DNA of 64,000 bases, taken from the NCBI GenBank assembly GCA_958296055.1, contig CATQHS010000001.1, positions 3,010,277 to 3,074,276 on the forward strand, written 5' to 3'. The stretch comes from an uncultured Acidimicrobiales bacterium. GTDB taxonomy: Bacteria > Actinomycetota > Acidimicrobiia > Acidimicrobiales > Aldehydirespiratoraceae. Positions 34,565-42,842 of the stretch are shown here, one piece after another. The position numbers and the translations under genes were made by a program. Each line of letters opens with the position of its first letter. Position 1 is the stretch's first letter. The notes beneath the pieces were generated by a model. The model was not told where the DNA came from. It saw nothing but the letters and a program-made list of their open reading frames with translations, and searched no databases.

Positions 34565-35566
34565 ATGGACTTCGGGGTGGTGCTGCAGACCGACCCCCCG
34601 GCCTGGCGGGTCGTCGATCTGGCCCGGCGGGCCGAGACCCTGGGGTTCTCCTACGGGTGGACCTTCGACAGCCACGTGCTGTGGCAGGAGCCCTTCGTCG
34701 TGTACAGCCAGATCCTGGCGGCCACCAACCGCATGACGGTGGGGCCGATGGTCACCAACCCCGGCACCCGGCACCCGACGGTGACCGCCTCGCTGTTCGC
34801 CACCCTCAACGACATGTTCGGCAACCGGACCGTGTGCGGCATCGGCCGGGGCGACTCGGCCCTGCGGGTTCTGGGCCTCGAGCCGACCAGCCTGGCGGAG
34901 CTGGCCCGGTCGATGGAGGTGATCAAGGGCCTGGCCGAGGGCCGTTCGGTGGACTGCGACGGCGCTGCCCTGCGGTTCGGGTGGTGCCGGGGCGGCCGCC
35001 TCGACGTGTGGATGGCCGCCTACGGGCCCAAGGCTCTAGAGCTGTGCGGGGCCAGGGCCGACGGGTTCATCCTGCAGCTCGCCGACCCCCAGATCGCGGC
35101 TTGGACCATCGGGGCGGTGCGGCGGGCCGCGGCCGCCGCGGGCCGGGACCCCGACGATCTCTATATATGCGTGGCCGCCCCCGCCTGCGTCGGCGACGAC
35201 CTGGCCCGCCAGCGGGATCAGTGCCGCTGGTTCGGCGGCATGGTCGGCAACCACGTGGCCGACTTGGTGGAGCGCTACGGCGACACCGGCGAGGCCGTGC
35301 CCCGGGCCCTGACCGACTACATCGAAGGCCGCGGAGGCTACGACTACGCCGACCACGGCCGGGCTGGCAACGTCCACACCGACTTCGTGCCCGACGAGGT
35401 GATCGACCGGTTCTGCCTTCTCGGCGCCGAGGACGCCCACATCGAGCGACTCCGGGAGCTGAGGGACCTTGGTGTTCACCAGTTCGCCGTCTATTTGATG
35501 CACGACCAAAAGGACGAGACCCTGGCCGCCTACGGCCAGCGGATCATCCCGGCCGTGAACGCCTGA
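34565..35566 (+). CDS. Luciferase-like F420-dependent oxidoreductase (TIGR03842-like)
   Basis: A protein of 333 residues with the TIM-barrel bacterial-luciferase fold. It starts MDFGVVLQTDPPAW, has TFDSHVLWQEPF near 40, GPMVTNPGTRHPTVTAS near 60-78, GIGRGDSALRVLG near 97, and WMAAYGPKALEL near 150. The family is usually coenzyme F420-dependent in actinobacteria, although FMN use cannot be excluded. Members of this subfamily are often found beside hydantoinase genes, as here. The reaction may be reduction or oxidation of a pyrimidine-like ring, but this is inference. It starts 28 bases after mmsA. Confidence 0.85.
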   Translation: MDFGVVLQTDPPAWRVVDLARRAETLGFSYGWTFDSHVLWQEPFVVYSQILAATNRMTVGPMVTNPGTRHPTVTASLFATLNDMFGNRTVCGIGRGDSALRVLGLEPTSLAELARSMEVIKGLAEGRSVDCDGAALRFGWCRGGRLDVWMAAYGPKALELCGARADGFILQLADPQIAAWTIGAVRRAAAAAGRDPDDLYICVAAPACVGDDLARQRDQCRWFGGMVGNHVADLVERYGDTGEAVPRALTDYIEGRGGYDYADHGRAGNVHTDFVPDEVIDRFCLLGAEDAHIERLRELRDLGVHQFAVYLMHDQKDETLAAYGQRIIPAVNA

Positions 35567-35579
35567 CCGGCCGCGGTGA

Positions 35580-36911
35580 GTGCAGCGGCTGTCGCTGTCG
35601 CGGGCGCCGGTGCCGGCGGCTCCAGTGGCTGAGGGCGGTTCGGGCTCCGGTTCGGCCGGGGACTGGTCGAAGGACGCGGCCTGGGACGCCACCCGCCGGC
35701 CCCTGGCCGAGGCGTTCGGCCTGCACCCGGCCGCATACTGCGACCCCGGCTTCTTCGCCCTTGAGCGGGAGCGGCTGTTCGGGCGGGCCTGGGTGGTGGT
35801 GGGCACGGCCCCCGAGGTGGCCGAGCCGGGCCGGATGCTGGTCCGCCGGGTCGGGTCCACGTCGGTTCTCATCACCCGGGCCGGCGACGGCGCCTTGAGA
35901 GGGTTCGTCAACTCGTGCCGGCACCGGGGCACGGAGCTGGCCGAGGCCGACTGCGCCGTGGGCGGCGTCATCCGCTGCCCCTACCACCGTTGGGGTTACG
36001 CCCTGGACGGCTCGCTGGTGTCTGTGCCCCGGTTCGACGATGTGCCCCGGGCTGGCTTCGACCCCGCCGACTATCCGCTGCTGGGGGTGCGGGTCGGGAT
36101 TTGGGGTCTGCTGGTGTTCGCCTGCCTCGATCCCGAGACCCCGCCCCTGGACCGATGGCTGGGCGACCTGCCGGAGAGAACGGCTGGCTACGGCTTCGAC
36201 TGCTGGCGGGTCTGCGAAGAGCGCGGTCTGGACGTGGCGGCCAACTGGAAGCTGATCTCGGAGAACTTTCAGGAGTACTACCACCTGGCCTGGGTGCATC
36301 CCGAGCTGGCCAAGGTGTCGCGGGTGAGCGACCACTACCGGTATCAGGGTCCGGGCATGTACTGCGGGCAGACCACCACCCCCGTATCGGGCGACGAGCG
36401 CGACGACTGGCTGACCCTGCCTCCTGCGGTCGGGTTGGACTCGTCCGACGGAGCGAGCGGCCGGTTTCTGGCCGTGTTCCCCAACGGGCTGGTCTCGGTG
36501 CTGCCCAACCACGCCTTCGTGATCCGCCTCGAGCCGCTGGAGGCCGGAAGAACTCGGGAGCACTGCACCTTCTTGGTCCCGCCCGCGGCCGACGGCTTCA
36601 CCGAGGCCGCCTTCGTGTCCACCCGGGCCTTCTGGCACCAGGTGAACGGCGAAGACATCGACATCGTGGAGCGGGCCCAGCGGGGCCTGAGCCAGGGCGG
36701 GGTCCCGCCGGGGCCTCTCTCGCCCCGCTTCGAGGAGCCCCTCCACCGGTTCCACAACATGGTGGCCGACTGCATGACCGCCGACTCGCTGGCCACCGGC
36801 CTCAGGGTCCCCGCCGGTGATGCCCCCGGCGACCCCGAGCGCTACGGCAGCCGCCCCAACCCCAACCCGCCCGCCATAGAGCGAAGCCGAACCCCCGGCG
36901 ACGAAACATGA
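35580..36911 (+). CDS. Rieske oxygenase alpha subunit
   Basis: A protein of 443 residues. The Rieske [2Fe-2S] site is CRHRG near 112 and CPYHRWGY near 133 (CxH...CxxH). The C-terminal catalytic domain has NWKLISENFQEYYHLAWVH near 222-240, supplying the Asn/Glu bridge and the two His of the mononuclear iron. Ring-hydroxylating or demethylating oxygenases of this type need a reductase, which is not adjacent. It starts (GTG) 14 bases after the F420-type gene, so it is probably the last gene of this catabolic operon. The first 35 residues are low complexity and the true start could lie downstream. Its 3' end (about 36836-36890) is repeated in degraded form at 38727-38786. Confidence 0.88.
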   Translation: MQRLSLSRAPVPAAPVAEGGSGSGSAGDWSKDAAWDATRRPLAEAFGLHPAAYCDPGFFALERERLFGRAWVVVGTAPEVAEPGRMLVRRVGSTSVLITRAGDGALRGFVNSCRHRGTELAEADCAVGGVIRCPYHRWGYALDGSLVSVPRFDDVPRAGFDPADYPLLGVRVGIWGLLVFACLDPETPPLDRWLGDLPERTAGYGFDCWRVCEERGLDVAANWKLISENFQEYYHLAWVHPELAKVSRVSDHYRYQGPGMYCGQTTTPVSGDERDDWLTLPPAVGLDSSDGASGRFLAVFPNGLVSVLPNHAFVIRLEPLEAGRTREHCTFLVPPAADGFTEAAFVSTRAFWHQVNGEDIDIVERAQRGLSQGGVPPGPLSPRFEEPLHRFHNMVADCMTADSLATGLRVPAGDAPGDPERYGSRPNPNPPAIERSRTPGDET

Positions 36912-36923
36912 CTTTCATGTCAC

Positions 36924-37010
36924 GGTTTATGGTGGTCTTGAAGCCTCTGGAGCAGGCGAACGCCTTTTGAGCAGCGGCGGTGCCCCGGAACCGACTCTTT
37001 CGGATCGTCA
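36924..37010 (+). pseudogene. Scrap of an antitoxin/toxin locus
   Basis: 36933-36962 encodes LKPLEQANA followed by a stop. This is the C-terminus of the intact helix-turn-helix gene at 38862-39179, with nearly identical DNA. Immediately after it, about 36977-37000 resembles DNA internal to the toxin-like gene at about 39515-39540 (reverse strand, DDPNESVP). So the 3' end of the first gene and a middle piece of the second survive here, joined by a deletion. No functional product is expected. Confidence 0.7.
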
Positions 37011-37071
37011 GCCAGATCGCTCGCAGTCAAGCGATTGCCGGGCTGGGCTCGTGGTCGCCCGGCCTGGCTGA

Positions 37072-38502
37072 TCAAGGCCCGGCTCGGATACTGGCTGGCT
37101 GCCTCGCGGCCGGGGTGTGGCTGTTGAAGCTGGCGGATTTTCGGCGGTCGGGGGTGTGGGTTGCCCATTGGCCGTCGGGTCCTCGGGTGAGGGTGAGGTT
37201 GTGTTGGTGGATGTGGTGGTGGTGGCGGTTGCAGACCAGGGCGAGGTTGTCGATGTCGGTGGGGCCGTGGGCGGGGGCGGTCCAGGCGATGATGTGGTGG
37301 GCGTGGCAGTGGCTGGGGCTGGCCGCGCACAACACGCAGCCGCGGTCTCGGGCTATGAGCATTCGCCATTGCTGGGGCGAGACGGTTCTGGTCTTGCGGC
37401 CGTGCCACAGCGGGAGGCCGTCGCGGGAGAACAGGGCCCCGAACAGGTCGGCTTCGCAGGCCAGGCGCTCTAGTTCGGATCTTGGGATGGGGCCGGTGCC
37501 GGGGATTTCGCAGCGGGCGTCGGGGTCGGCGTCGGTGATGGCGTCGGTGTGGGCGATGACGAGGATCTGGTTGCGCAGGCTCGGGGCGTTTCGGCTGGCG
37601 GGTCCTGTCACATGTTGCGGGTTGTCCCGGCCGGCGGGTTGCGGGTTGTCCCGGCCGGCGGGTCCTGTCACGGGGGCGGTCGTCGCCGCGAGCGGCGCCG
37701 ACGCTGACCCCCGTGCCACCCCCCGGCCTGGCGCACCGGGCTCCGGCCCGGGCTCTTGCTCACCGAGCGTGTTGGCCCGGCCGTCGGGGTTGGGGCTGGG
37801 GGTGGGGGTTATGCCCAGGGCGGCGGTGAGGGCGTCGGCGTTGCGCTGGTCCCAGGTGTGGGTCTGGTCGGGTTTGGCGTCTCGGCCGCCGTCGGCTCGG
37901 TAGAGGCGGTTGGCGATGTCGTCAATGACGGCCCGGGCCTGGGCGCCGGTGACGGGGTCGAGGCGGGTGCGGAAGTTGACCATGCCTTCGCCGTCGCACC
38001 AGGCCCGGTGGCTGCGCATGGCCCGCTGGCGGCGGAACTTGGCCTCGCGGTCTGCCGCCGTCTGATGGCGGTGAGCCCAGTCGGCGACCTCTCGGGCGGC
38101 TAGGTCGGCGGGCAGCGCCTTGGCCCGGTCCAGCAGGGCCGCGTCGTCGTTGACCGTCTCCGCCGAGGTGGTCCGGGCGGCTTGGGCCAGGGCGTCGGCG
38201 TGTTCGGCGGTGATGTCGCCTCCGGCCAGCGCGTCGGCCACTGCGGGCATCTGGTCTAGGGCTTCGGCCCGGCGCAGCCTGCGGCGGGCCTCGCGCTGAG
38301 AGCAACCGCCCCCGGCCCGCAACAACTCCATGCCCGCCGCGGGGTCAAAGGTCCGGTCCGCGGTCATGGTCAGCAGCCGGGCCTCGAGGGCGTCCAGCGC
38401 GGCCCGCACCCGCTTCGCCTCGGCCGCGGTGCCATGCAGCCCGTCCAAACTCATCTGCGACAAGTCCAGAGCGTTCAGTTCGGTGACGATCCGGTCGAAC
38501 AT
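37072..38502 (-). CDS. DUF222 / HNH endonuclease-domain protein
   Basis: A protein of 476 residues of the actinobacterial 13E12-repeat (DUF222) group. The N-terminal 220 residues are helical DUF222 (RVRAALDALEARLLTM, GGDITAEHADALAQAAR). The middle (about 235-300) is low complexity with a repeated GRDNPQ unit. The C-terminus is an HNH nuclease: DRGCVLCAASPSHCHAHHI near 390-408, then NLALVCNRHHHHIH. Such genes occur in many copies in actinobacterial chromosomes and behave like mobile or selfish nuclease genes; their role is unknown. Both sides are littered with duplicated ends of neighbouring genes, as if the gene was inserted by recombination. ATG preceded by GGGAG. Confidence 0.9.
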   Translation of the reverse strand: MFDRIVTELNALDLSQMSLDGLHGTAAEAKRVRAALDALEARLLTMTADRTFDPAAGMELLRAGGGCSQREARRRLRRAEALDQMPAVADALAGGDITAEHADALAQAARTTSAETVNDDAALLDRAKALPADLAAREVADWAHRHQTAADREAKFRRQRAMRSHRAWCDGEGMVNFRTRLDPVTGAQARAVIDDIANRLYRADGGRDAKPDQTHTWDQRNADALTAALGITPTPSPNPDGRANTLGEQEPGPEPGAPGRGVARGSASAPLAATTAPVTGPAGRDNPQPAGRDNPQHVTGPASRNAPSLRNQILVIAHTDAITDADPDARCEIPGTGPIPRSELERLACEADLFGALFSRDGLPLWHGRKTRTVSPQQWRMLIARDRGCVLCAASPSHCHAHHIIAWTAPAHGPTDIDNLALVCNRHHHHIHQHNLTLTRGPDGQWATHTPDRRKSASFNSHTPAARQPASIRAGP

Positions 38503-38861
38503 GGCCAGCTCCCTACAACTAACAATAATGATAGGGTATCAAAGCCCTGTGACAGTCACAACACCAGTTCGTAAAAATCCCCCAATTCCTCGCATCTGAG
38601 TGGGGAGTGAGTGACTCGTCCTGCCCGGCGAGAAAGACGCTCCCGCCGTCTAGAGCCGGTCGGTGCCGGTGAGGGCGAACCGAACCGGGCCAGCGGCCTG
38701 CCGGACGATCCCGGCGACATCGATTGAACGCTACGGCGGCTGTCCCAACCCGAACCCGCCCGCCATAGAGAGGAGCCGAATCAGTTGAGCCCGCCACAAG
38801 GGCTCCAAAAATCGGAAACGTGGGTCTTGCGTAACTTTTGCGCCACGTTATAGTTGAGGAC
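38503..38861. repeat. Gene-poor stretch with duplicated 3' ends of two nearby genes
   Basis: No intact gene. 38644-38700 matches the 3' end of the lipoprotein gene (41642-41680 and about 41785-41805) with an internal deletion. Directly after it, 38727-38786 matches the 3' end of the Rieske gene (36836-36895), encoding ERYGGCPNPNPPAIERSR. The fragments keep the orientation of their sources. The first 70 bases hold an AT-rich segment upstream of the HNH gene that probably contains its promoter. The last 35 bases hold the promoter of the next gene. Confidence 0.7.
38827..38854 (+). promoter_or_regulatory. Promoter giving a probably leaderless transcript
   Basis: TTGCGT (38827-38832) and TATAGT (38849-38854) are 16 bases apart. 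The expected start point, about 7-8 bases after the -10 box, falls on or next to the ATG at 38862. The only purine-rich site (GAGGA) is one base from the ATG, too close for normal initiation. Leaderless messages are common in actinobacteria. Confidence 0.5.
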
Positions 38862-39179
38862 ATGTCGCGGCCACGCACCGGCGCTGAGCGTTACTTCGAG
38901 ATCCGCATGAAGGACCCAGAGGTTGAAGCCGCCTATTTGACCGCCCGCCGGCGCATTGATCAGATCGACGCCATTATCCGCGAGTTGGATCGCCGCCGGT
39001 CCAGCCTTGACCTGACCAAGGCCGAGGTAGCGCGCAGAGCCGATCTTCGCCCCGAGGTGGTCAGAAGGCTTTTGTCTGCGGAAAATCCGAACCCGACCCT
39101 GTCCACTCTTGCCGCGGTCGCTGATGCACTCGAAATGAAGGTGATCTTGAAGCCTCTGGAGCAGGCGAACGCTAGTTGA
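38862..39179 (+). CDS. Helix-turn-helix antitoxin-like protein
   Basis: A protein of 105 residues. A helical N-terminal part is followed by a Cro/XRE-type helix-turn-helix (LTKAEVARRADLRPEVVRRL near 58-77, then NPTLSTLAAVADAL), as in HigA-type antitoxins. It probably binds DNA and represses its own promoter. The RelE/Gp49-like gene is on the opposite strand, tail to tail, with an 8-base overlap of the 3' ends, instead of the usual co-directional order. I chose ATG 38862 because the -10 box precedes it directly; a TTG at 38838 is inside the promoter. A duplicated scrap of its 3' end lies at 36933-36962. Confidence 0.8.
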   Translation: MSRPRTGAERYFEIRMKDPEVEAAYLTARRRIDQIDAIIRELDRRRSSLDLTKAEVARRADLRPEVVRRLLSAENPNPTLSTLAAVADALEMKVILKPLEQANAS

Positions 39180-39603
39180 CCACGAGGCCGTGTCGTTCGA
39201 ACTCAGCTCTGTATTTCCTGATGAGGCGGTAGCTCTTCGGATCAGCGGCTTGGCGCGGAGGCTTCGATAGTCCGCCCAGACAGATGATCGAAGAACCGCC
39301 CAGGTCGGCGGCGTCACGGACGAGTATGCAGAAGAGACGATGGTTCCGGCCGGTGTCTTGGACGCGTACCTCGTAGATCCCGGCCATCTCGCCGTGCATC
39401 ACCTTCCACTTCCCTCCACCCGTGAAAGCCGGGGGAGGTGCCTCTGCGACAGCACGCAACACAGCCCAAATTTTACCTACTGCCTTTTCAGGCAGTAGCT
39501 CTAGGAAGTTGGCGGCCGGGACCGATTCGTTCGGATCGTCGGATCGGTTCCTCTGGAAAAAGTGGATGATCCAGGGAAGGCGCTCGTGTTTGCTTGAGAC
39601 CAC
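39172..39603 (-). CDS. RelE/Gp49-like toxin candidate
   Basis: A protein of 143 residues from GTG 39603. The central part (LPEKAVGKIWAVLRAVAE, KWKVMHGEMAGIYEVRVQDT, HRLFCILVRD) matches the RelE/ParE-like Gp49 (DUF891) group of mRNA interferases or gyrase inhibitors. The C-terminus SYRLIRKYRAEFERHG is also usual. Its start lies 2 bases after the TGA of the upstream gene, suggesting translational coupling with that unrecognised protein. The candidate antitoxin is convergent and overlaps by 8 bases. A frame extends 57 codons further upstream but runs antiparallel into the neighbouring gene end and has no family similarity, so it is not taken as the N-terminus. Confidence 0.75.
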   Translation of the reverse strand: MVSSKHERLPWIIHFFQRNRSDDPNESVPAANFLELLPEKAVGKIWAVLRAVAEAPPPAFTGGGKWKVMHGEMAGIYEVRVQDTGRNHRLFCILVRDAADLGGSSIICLGGLSKPPRQAADPKSYRLIRKYRAEFERHGLVVN

Positions 39604-39605
39604 AG

Positions 39606-40502
39606 TCAGCTCTCGATCTCCTCGTTCCCGTCTTTCGCCCCATCTTTCGTGTTGAGAAAAGTCGCTAACTCTTCGAGTTGGCCGACGATCGTGCCGATCT
39701 CCTTGAACGACCACGCGGGCAGAGCTCCGCCCGTGCGGATGGTGAGGACGATCGCACCACCGTCGATTGGCCACGACTGGTGGACTGCTGGAGCCGCTAG
39801 GCCTGGGTCCGCTCGGTGCGCTGTGGGACTAGGCGGAGGGGTGGGCTCTGGTAACGGCTCTCCGATTTCGTGCTCCGCTTCGTCGTCTTCATCGGTGACG
39901 CCTTCGCCCTCGAGTTCTAGGAGAACCACTTGTCCTTGATCGTTGCGTTCTGCCATCCCGGCGGCCACGACGCTCTTGATGAACGAATCGACAAACTTGT
40001 CGGCTCTCTTCGATGACACGGCGAACCGGTTAACGGCCTGACCTTTGAGGCTGTCTTTGTCAAGTGCACGACCCTTTGCGGTCTCTTCGTGGAGACGTGA
40101 AAATACATTACAATGCAAAAACGATCTTTGCATGGCTTGTAGTTCCTCATCAGGGCTGATCGGCATTGCGATCATGCGTGCGGTATCCGTCATGACGAGT
40201 GCGTCACCGCGGCCCGTGATCAGGCCCCAATCCCTGAGAGCCGCAATTCGCTGGCGGAAGGAACTGCTGTTAGTCGTTTGGTGGCCCATGAGTTCGGCTA
40301 ACCCTTGAGCCGAGTGCTCCTCCCCGTATGTCATAATTTTCTTTATCATCCGCGTAGCTTCGGAAAGTGGCAGGGTGGGAAAGCCTGCTCCCCTCTTATG
40401 ACGCTGGCGCTGTAGCTCGTTCACGAGTTTCCTTCCTGTAAGTAGTAGATTTTTCGGATGATCTCTGATCTCGGCCTGATTTAGGCTAATTGTCCGTGAC
40501 AT
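39606..40502 (-). CDS. Hypothetical winged-helix-like protein, coupled to the toxin-like gene
   Basis: A protein of 298 residues from the ATG at 40502 (MSRTISLNQAE); earlier starts add 26 residues that look non-coding. The region 45-130 (RMIKKIMTYGEEHSAQGLAE, FRQRIAALRDWGLI) resembles a winged helix-turn-helix of the kind found in DUF5343 proteins. Two later helical segments are followed by an acidic/Pro-rich linker (near 200-235) and a small C-terminal domain. The gene overlaps nothing upstream and ends 2 bases before the toxin-like start. It could be a DNA-binding partner of the toxin. Function is not known. Confidence 0.65.
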   Translation of the reverse strand: MSRTISLNQAEIRDHPKNLLLTGRKLVNELQRQRHKRGAGFPTLPLSEATRMIKKIMTYGEEHSAQGLAELMGHQTTNSSSFRQRIAALRDWGLITGRGDALVMTDTARMIAMPISPDEELQAMQRSFLHCNVFSRLHEETAKGRALDKDSLKGQAVNRFAVSSKRADKFVDSFIKSVVAAGMAERNDQGQVVLLELEGEGVTDEDDEAEHEIGEPLPEPTPPPSPTAHRADPGLAAPAVHQSWPIDGGAIVLTIRTGGALPAWSFKEIGTIVGQLEELATFLNTKDGAKDGNEEIES

Positions 40503-40609
40503 CCTACCTAAGGCGGATGAACATAGCAAGCCCTTCGTCAATCGCAACACCACCGTCCGGGTCGGGAGCCGCCATGTCACTGGCGGTTCGCCGCGAGTGA
40601 GGAGCAGGT

Positions 40610-41389
40610 TCAGGCGTGGAGGCCGGCGGGCGGGGTGGTGCGGAGGGTTTCGGTGTGGCCGTCGACGCTGACGATCTGGCCGTTCACGTGGCGGGCTGCG
40701 TCAGAGCACAGGAACGCCACCATGGCGGCCACGTCGTCGGCGGTGACGAAGGCGCCCATGGCCGACTGGTCCTCGTAGCCGCGGCGGACGGCTTCGGGGG
40801 AGGCGCCGGCCGCTTCGGCCTCGGCGGCGATGACCCGGTCCATGCGAGGGCCGTCCACCGCGCCCGGCGCCACGCAGTTGACCCTGATCCCGAACCGGCC
40901 CAGCTCGGCCGCCCAAGTCCGGGTCAGGCCCTCGACCGCCCACTTCGCCGCCGAGTACGCCGAGCGCAGCGGATAGGGGAGATGGCCCGCGGTGGAGGAG
41001 ATGTTGACGACGGACCCGCCGCCCGCGGCCTTTAGCCGCCCGACGGCGTGGCGGGTCACCCGGAACGCCGCTCCTGCGTTCACGGCCAGGCAGCGGTCGA
41101 AGGCCTCGGGGTCGGTGTCCTCTACCGGGGCGCACGGCCCGGCCGTGCCCACGTTGTTCACCACGATGTTGATCCCGCCCAGATCGGCGTCCAACTCGGC
41201 GAACATCCCGGCCACCGCCTCGTCGTCGCTCACGTCGCATACCCAGTCCGGGCCGGTGGCCGGGTCGATGTCGGCGGTGCGGACCTCGGCCCCGGCGGAG
41301 GCCAGAGCGGCCGCGATGGCGGCGCCGATCCCGGACCCGCCGCCGGTCACCAGCGCCCGCCGCCCGGCCAAAGGACCTTCGCCGGTCAC
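40610..41389 (-). CDS. Short-chain dehydrogenase/reductase
   Basis: A protein of 259 residues with the classical SDR layout: cofactor motif TGGGSGIGAA near 15, NNVGTAG near 88, catalytic Ser in NISSTAGH near 138, and YSAAK near 155. The acidic residue at the end of strand 2 (TADID) favours NAD over NADP. The C-terminal VNGQIVSVDG is typical of 3-ketoacyl-ACP-reductase-like members. The GTG start at 41389 overlaps the TGA of the SLH fragment gene by 4 bases. The substrate is unknown. Adjacent genes give no pathway clue. Confidence 0.9.
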   Translation of the reverse strand: MTGEGPLAGRRALVTGGGSGIGAAIAAALASAGAEVRTADIDPATGPDWVCDVSDDEAVAGMFAELDADLGGINIVVNNVGTAGPCAPVEDTDPEAFDRCLAVNAGAAFRVTRHAVGRLKAAGGGSVVNISSTAGHLPYPLRSAYSAAKWAVEGLTRTWAAELGRFGIRVNCVAPGAVDGPRMDRVIAAEAEAAGASPEAVRRGYEDQSAMGAFVTADDVAAMVAFLCSDAARHVNGQIVSVDGHTETLRTTPPAGLHA

Positions 41390-41613
41390 CCGTCCGATCC
41401 CGCGGGATCGGCTAGGGCGTCGACTATGGAGGAGTCGTCGTAGCCCTTCAGCCCCAGGGCCCGGGCCAGGAACGACGCGGCCTGGGCCCGGCTGACCAGA
41501 GCATGGGGGCAGAAGGCGTCGGCGGTGCAGCCCTTGGTCACCCCGGCGGCGTGGAGGGCTTCCACGGCAGGGGCGTACCGGGCGTCGGCCGGCAACCGAC
41601 CCGGCGCTGTCAC
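41386..41613 (-). CDS. Short SLH-domain fragment
   Basis: 75 residues that contain essentially one S-layer-homology repeat (YAPAVEALHAAGVTKGCTAD, then SRAQAASFLARALGL). There is no signal peptide or other domain, so it is probably the remaining tail of a longer exported protein, with the N-terminal part lost. The GTG start is poor. Its stop codon overlaps the SDR start (GTGA), so translation may still pass from it to the SDR gene. It could be annotated as a pseudogene. Confidence 0.5.
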   Translation of the reverse strand: MTAPGRLPADARYAPAVEALHAAGVTKGCTADAFCPHALVSRAQAASFLARALGLKGYDDSSIVDALADPAGSDG

Positions 41614-41646
41614 CCGGGGCCGGGGGCCTCGGGCCGGACCCGCCGT

Positions 41647-42819
41647 CTAGAGCCGGTCGGTGCCGGTGAGGGTGAACCGAACGTCTTGGGCATATTCGGC
41701 GCGCACCGTGACGGCAACGCCGGCGCCGGTCTCGTCGGGCACCGTGATCTCGGTGGTCACCGTTCCCGAGGACCGGGCGGCGGCCTGCCGGACGATCCCG
41801 GCGGCCAGGCCGTCGGCGGCCCGGTCCAAGCTGATCCAGGTGGTCGTCTCGGTGACGGCCGGCGCCGCCTTCACCGACATCTGCAGCCCGCCCAGCGCCG
41901 AGATGAGCAGACCCCCGGCCTCTTCGAAGTCCATGCCCCCGAGCCCCTCGTCGGCGTCCGCGTTCTCCAAGCCCGCCAACATCGCCCCCATCATCTCGGC
42001 GAGGTTGATCTCGAAGCCGCCGACGGTGGCCGTGGTCTCCACCACGACGACTTCGATCCCGTTCAGCTCGGTGACGTCGGTCACCTCGTGGGCGTAGTCG
42101 GTCACTATCGTCAGGTCGCCCACCCGGCTCTCGGTCCGGTCGGTCCAAGCGGAACCGACGTCGAGGGGGCGATCGGCCGGGAAGACCGGCCCGAGAGGAC
42201 CGTTGACGTCGGCGCCCAGACCGGAGAAGTCCAAGGACTCGGCCAGCCCCAAACCGGCCAGGATCTCTTCGAGGGGGTCGTCGAGCCCTTCAATGCCCAA
42301 AGACGGATACTCCAGGATCGTGCCCCGCTCGTCGACGATCACGGTCAGGTCGACGGCGGGCAAATCGCCGAGGGCGAGACCCGGAAGGGGCAGCGCCTCG
42401 TCGCCGAGGTCGCCGGTGACCGACAGCTCCGTGAAGTCGGCGGTCATGCGGATCTCGAACGTCCCGTCGTCAGGGCCCGGGCCGATCAGGTAGGCGAGAT
42501 CGGTTTCGCCGACGATCTCGAGTCGCCCCGACGTCGATTCCCCCAGGCCGGCCGGGACGTCGACCTCCACATCGGTCGTGCCGTTCACCTCCATCCGGTA
42601 GGTCAGCCGGGTGTCGGGCTCGTAGGCGTAGGCGAAGGCGGCTGGGAGCAAGCCGGACCCGTCCTCGCCGGAGACGCGGCCGTCCTCGGCGGCGGCTGGC
42701 GCCGAGGGAGCCGAAGGAGCCGAGGGATCGGATTCGGCGGCGGCAGTTACCAGCGGGTCGTCCGTTGAGCAGCCGACAAGCAGCGCGGCCACCGCCGCTG
42801 CTGCCATCGCTCGCCTCAC
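41647..42819 (-). CDS. Secreted lipoprotein, unknown function
   Basis: A protein of 390 residues with a lipoprotein signal ([17 protein letters not shown]; lipobox LVGC, Cys 17), so it is exported and attached to the membrane surface. A Ser/Ala/Pro-rich linker (30-48) precedes a beta-rich domain with many short acidic turns and no recognised motif. The general pattern resembles LppX/LprG-like or outer-surface beta-sandwich lipoproteins, but the similarity is weak and I do not assign a family. It is divergent from the GMC oxidoreductase over a 155-base repeat-rich gap. A piece of its 3' end is copied at 38644-38700. Confidence 0.8.
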   Translation of the reverse strand: MRRAMAAAAVAALLVGCSTDDPLVTAAAESDPSAPSAPSAPAAAEDGRVSGEDGSGLLPAAFAYAYEPDTRLTYRMEVNGTTDVEVDVPAGLGESTSGRLEIVGETDLAYLIGPGPDDGTFEIRMTADFTELSVTGDLGDEALPLPGLALGDLPAVDLTVIVDERGTILEYPSLGIEGLDDPLEEILAGLGLAESLDFSGLGADVNGPLGPVFPADRPLDVGSAWTDRTESRVGDLTIVTDYAHEVTDVTELNGIEVVVVETTATVGGFEINLAEMMGAMLAGLENADADEGLGGMDFEEAGGLLISALGGLQMSVKAAPAVTETTTWISLDRAADGLAAGIVRQAAARSSGTVTTEITVPDETGAGVAVTVRAEYAQDVRFTLTGTDRL

Positions 42820-42842
42820 TTCGGCAATCCTATACCGAGCAG

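Noticed and set aside
39172-39774. 200-residue form of the toxin-like protein
   Set aside because: The first 57 codons run through the end of the upstream gene in another frame and have no family similarity. GTG at 39603 gives the normal N-terminus.
40610-42148. One 512-residue minus-strand protein containing the SDR at its C-terminus
   Set aside because: The upstream half is Arg/Gly-rich shadow sequence opposite to or overlapping the lipoprotein and SLH genes. The SDR has its own GTG start at 41389.
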